Positions 6,465-8,651 of a stretch of DNA of 8,651 bases are shown in pieces. This DNA is from Planctomycetaceae bacterium (GTDB lineage Bacteria; Planctomycetota; Planctomycetia; Planctomycetales; Planctomycetaceae), in NCBI GenBank assembly GCA_020426425.1, contig JAGQQB010000143.1:1-8651 (forward strand). The letters are read 5' to 3'. The notes beneath the pieces were generated by a model. That model saw nothing but the letters and a program-made list of their open reading frames with translations, ran no database searches and was not told the DNA's origin. A program made the translations under genes and the position numbers. Each line of letters begins with the position of its first letter. Positions within the stretch are counted from its first letter, which is position 1.

Positions 6465-8651
6465 ATGCTGTCTACGTTTGCACGATTTGGATCGTCCACT
6501 GGGACATGGCTGCTCGCCTTGGCTCTACTCGCAGGTTGTGGTGGCAAGCCCTCACCACCGCAGGAGGTGGAGTCGGCTCCTGTGCTGACGGCCGGCAACG
6601 AAGCCCCCTCTGCGGGGCAGCCTGCTTTGACCGAGAACGCGCCCTCCATACCGACCAGCATTCCGGGAGAACGGCGACCGCATCAACCGCTCGATCTGGC
6701 ACATGTCGCCCCATCGGCCGAGGTCGTCATCCAATTGCACGTGAAACAACTCGTACAGGCCGACGCACTGCAATCCCTGGTCAATGGACCACTGCTGGAG
6801 CAACTCAATCCCGGCTTTGGAATTTCGCTCGACAAGGTCGATCGCATCACCCTGTTTGCCGAAGGATTGAAGGACCTCGATCAGGATGAGGTCGCCGCCG
6901 GTCCCGAAGGTTTAACCCCACTCCAACAAACCGCCGCCGTGCTGGTGCATGTCACGCGTGATCTGGATGCAGAGACACTCGCGACAGAAGGCGAACCCAA
7001 ACAGCATGGTGATATCGATTATGTTGTCCGCCCGTCACAGCCCCCCATGGCCGCCTGCCTGCTTGGACCGCGAACGATGCTGATCGCCACGGAAGAGTAT
7101 CTGCAAAAGGTGGTCACGCAGACCGAGTCGATCGATCCGGCGCCGTTCGCGTTCGTCAATGGGGCCGCTGAGGTCGCGATCGCGTTCGTCCCGACGAATC
7201 GCGATGTCTTCCGCACGGAAAAGACCGCACCAGAGAATCCCGAGGCGGTCGCTGTCGCGAACAGCATTAGCGAACATGCTCAGGCGGTCGGCGTCGAACT
7301 GCTGGTAACAGACGCCCTCAACCTCTCGGTACACTTCCGCTGCGACAATCAGGCAGCGGCCACCACGCTCGCTCAGCAACTCAGTTCCCTGACCGAAGGG
7401 TTGAAAAAGCAGGCCCAGCAGCAGCCCTTGGGGCCCGGCGCAGCGGTCGGCCTGGAAGCTCTGGAGAATCTGCAGGCAGCGGCAAACATGGATGTCGCCA
7501 GCCTGGGATCCAACATTAGTGCGGAATCAACGCAATCAGTCGTCGCCACGGTCGGCATGCTCGCTGGCTTTGCCATGGCCAGCATGTCCCCGGGTGGCAT
7601 GGACCTAAGTGGCGATTTCAGCTTCGGTCCAAATCTGGATGAGATCCTGGCCCAGGCGGTACCAGCCAGTGCGATTGAAGGTCAACCCGAAGGGAGCACG
7701 CTGTCCGCTGCCGCACTCTGGTCGAACGATGCGTTTGGCCTGGATGACGACACTGTTTCCCCGCCAGACAACCTGGCTGTGAAACTCATCTTGCGGGGTG
7801 GTCAGGCGGCCAACATTGTCGCCATGGGTGGTTTGCAACTTGATCAGATGCTGGCGGGCGAGGTGACCCTCCGCCAGAACTTCGACATTCTGGCTGGAGA
7901 CCAGTCCACCGGAAAGCTCGACTTCATCCGCAGCGCTGACTCCTTTCAAACTCATCCTGAAGATGGCGTCATCGCGACCGCCACGTTCCACCATCCGCAG
8001 CAAACGATCGAACAGATCAGTCAACTGAGCGGTCAGTTCCAAGTCCTCACCGCCGGTAAATCCAGCCCAGTCACCCGTACCACGGTGCAGCAGTTGATCG
8101 CCGACACGATGACCAATCCCGAGTATCAAGCAGCAGGCTTGACGGTCCAGCGTCGCAAGGACGAATTCTCCGAATCGGAATCGTTCCAGATTCAGGTTGG
8201 CCCCTCGGCGCTGCTGGGCGAACTGACGGCCCTGGACGCCAATGGCGAACCCTCGTTCGAAGTCTGGACCACTGGAACCATTGCCGCCGGTGGGGGGGCG
8301 ACCTATCGGCTCGACAGTAGTGGGCAGATCGACGAAGCAACGCCAATCCGATTCGTCCTGCACTCCGATCTGCAGCCGGCGACCATCCGTTTCACCTGCA
8401 CAGACCTTCCCGTCCCGGCCGAGGAATCTCCCCCGACTCCGGAACAACTGCGACTGGTTCACTTCGCGCCAAACGAAACTGCGCAAGAAGTTCCCGCCAA
8501 CCTGTTGCTTGCGGCTCATTGCCAGTGGAGTCCCTTCGCAATGATTGATGCCGACGGCAACCAGATGCCGCGTCCATTGAACGTGAACCTGGAGATGACA
8601 GGGCCACTGGCGCGACAGGTCATTGCCTATGGCAAACTGCAAGTCGCGACT
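6465..8651 (+). CDS. Large lipoprotein of unknown function (partial, 3' end outside window)
   Basis: The frame is open for 729 codons from ATG 6465 to the right edge with no stop. Residues 1-25 are a lipoprotein signal peptide ending in the lipobox LLAGC, so Cys25 would be lipidated and the mature protein anchored to a membrane on the extracytoplasmic side. A Pro/Ser/Glu-rich stretch (about 26-80) likely forms a flexible tether. The folded part begins near APSAEVVIQLHVKQLV and alternates predicted strands and helices, in the style of planctomycete proteins that carry two or more similar globular halves; I did not establish a clear internal repeat. A Gln-rich segment (KKQAQQQP) lies near residues 314-321, and a Met/Gly-rich hydrophobic segment (AGFAMASMSPGGM) near 366-380. 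From about residue 665 the sequence (LVHFAPNETAQEVPANLLLA) may begin another module. I recognise no catalytic motif or named family. It is divergent from the zinc-ribbon gene, has its own Shine-Dalgarno site, and may be transcribed alone. The coding call is firm; function is unknown. Confidence 0.82.
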   Translation, partial: MLSTFARFGSSTGTWLLALALLAGCGGKPSPPQEVESAPVLTAGNEAPSAGQPALTENAPSIPTSIPGERRPHQPLDLAHVAPSAEVVIQLHVKQLVQADALQSLVNGPLLEQLNPGFGISLDKVDRITLFAEGLKDLDQDEVAAGPEGLTPLQQTAAVLVHVTRDLDAETLATEGEPKQHGDIDYVVRPSQPPMAACLLGPRTMLIATEEYLQKVVTQTESIDPAPFAFVNGAAEVAIAFVPTNRDVFRTEKTAPENPEAVAVANSISEHAQAVGVELLVTDALNLSVHFRCDNQAAATTLAQQLSSLTEGLKKQAQQQPLGPGAAVGLEALENLQAAANMDVASLGSNISAESTQSVVATVGMLAGFAMASMSPGGMDLSGDFSFGPNLDEILAQAVPASAIEGQPEGSTLSAAALWSNDAFGLDDDTVSPPDNLAVKLILRGGQAANIVAMGGLQLDQMLAGEVTLRQNFDILAGDQSTGKLDFIRSADSFQTHPEDGVIATATFHHPQQTIEQISQLSGQFQVLTAGKSSPVTRTTVQQLIADTMTNPEYQAAGLTVQRRKDEFSESESFQIQVGPSALLGELTALDANGEPSFEVWTTGTIAAGGGATYRLDSSGQIDEATPIRFVLHSDLQPATIRFTCTDLPVPAEESPPTPEQLRLVHFAPNETAQEVPANLLLAAHCQWSPFAMIDADGNQMPRPLNVNLEMTGPLARQVIAYGKLQVAT

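Noticed and set aside
7605..8642. A 345-residue open frame on the minus strand
   Set aside because: It is fully antisense to the lipoprotein gene, which has a signal peptide, lipobox and ribosome site. The antisense product has no recognisable domain and is a typical shadow in GC-rich coding DNA.

Overview
The window most likely comes from the chromosome of a member of the Planctomycetes. This rests on the gene types: a bacterial SNF2-like protein starting with a SWIM zinc finger, an amino-acid ABC transporter with binding protein and permease fused in one chain, a membrane protein with a planctomycete-style N-terminal zinc ribbon, and a long lipoprotein of no recognised family. Base composition is moderately GC-rich. 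Some genes have clear Shine-Dalgarno sequences (1266, 2852, 6465) and one does not (3732). The assignment is inferred; no RNA marker gene is present.

Layout. Positions 1-773 (minus) hold the N-terminal 257 codons of a SWIM/SNF2-type protein that runs off the left edge. Positions 774-1265 are a non-coding divergent region with two adjacent palindromes. Positions 1266-3595 (plus) are a two-gene operon for a polar amino-acid ABC importer: a binding-protein/permease fusion, then its ATPase, overlapping by 4 bases. Positions 3732-4892 (plus) encode an amidohydrolase of the N-acetylglucosamine-6-phosphate deacetylase (NagA) family. A short convergent gap with a GC-rich inverted repeat follows. Positions 5063-6127 (minus) encode a double-zinc-ribbon polytopic membrane protein, and positions 6128-6464 are its divergent upstream region. 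Positions 6465-8651 (plus) are the first 729 codons of a lipoprotein that runs off the right edge.

How the genes work together. Only the two ABC genes clearly form a functional unit: together they supply all the parts of an importer (binding, membrane and ATPase domains). The NagA-like gene is co-directional but 136 bases downstream, with no sugar-metabolism genes nearby, so a shared role is not established. The other genes look like independent housekeeping or lineage-specific genes.

I see no RNA gene, CRISPR array, transposase, toxin-antitoxin pair, phage gene or obvious defence cassette. The most unusual sequence signal is a nearly perfect 26-bp palindrome inside the zinc-ribbon gene (6014-6039). 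I do not see a convincing previously undescribed multi-gene system here.
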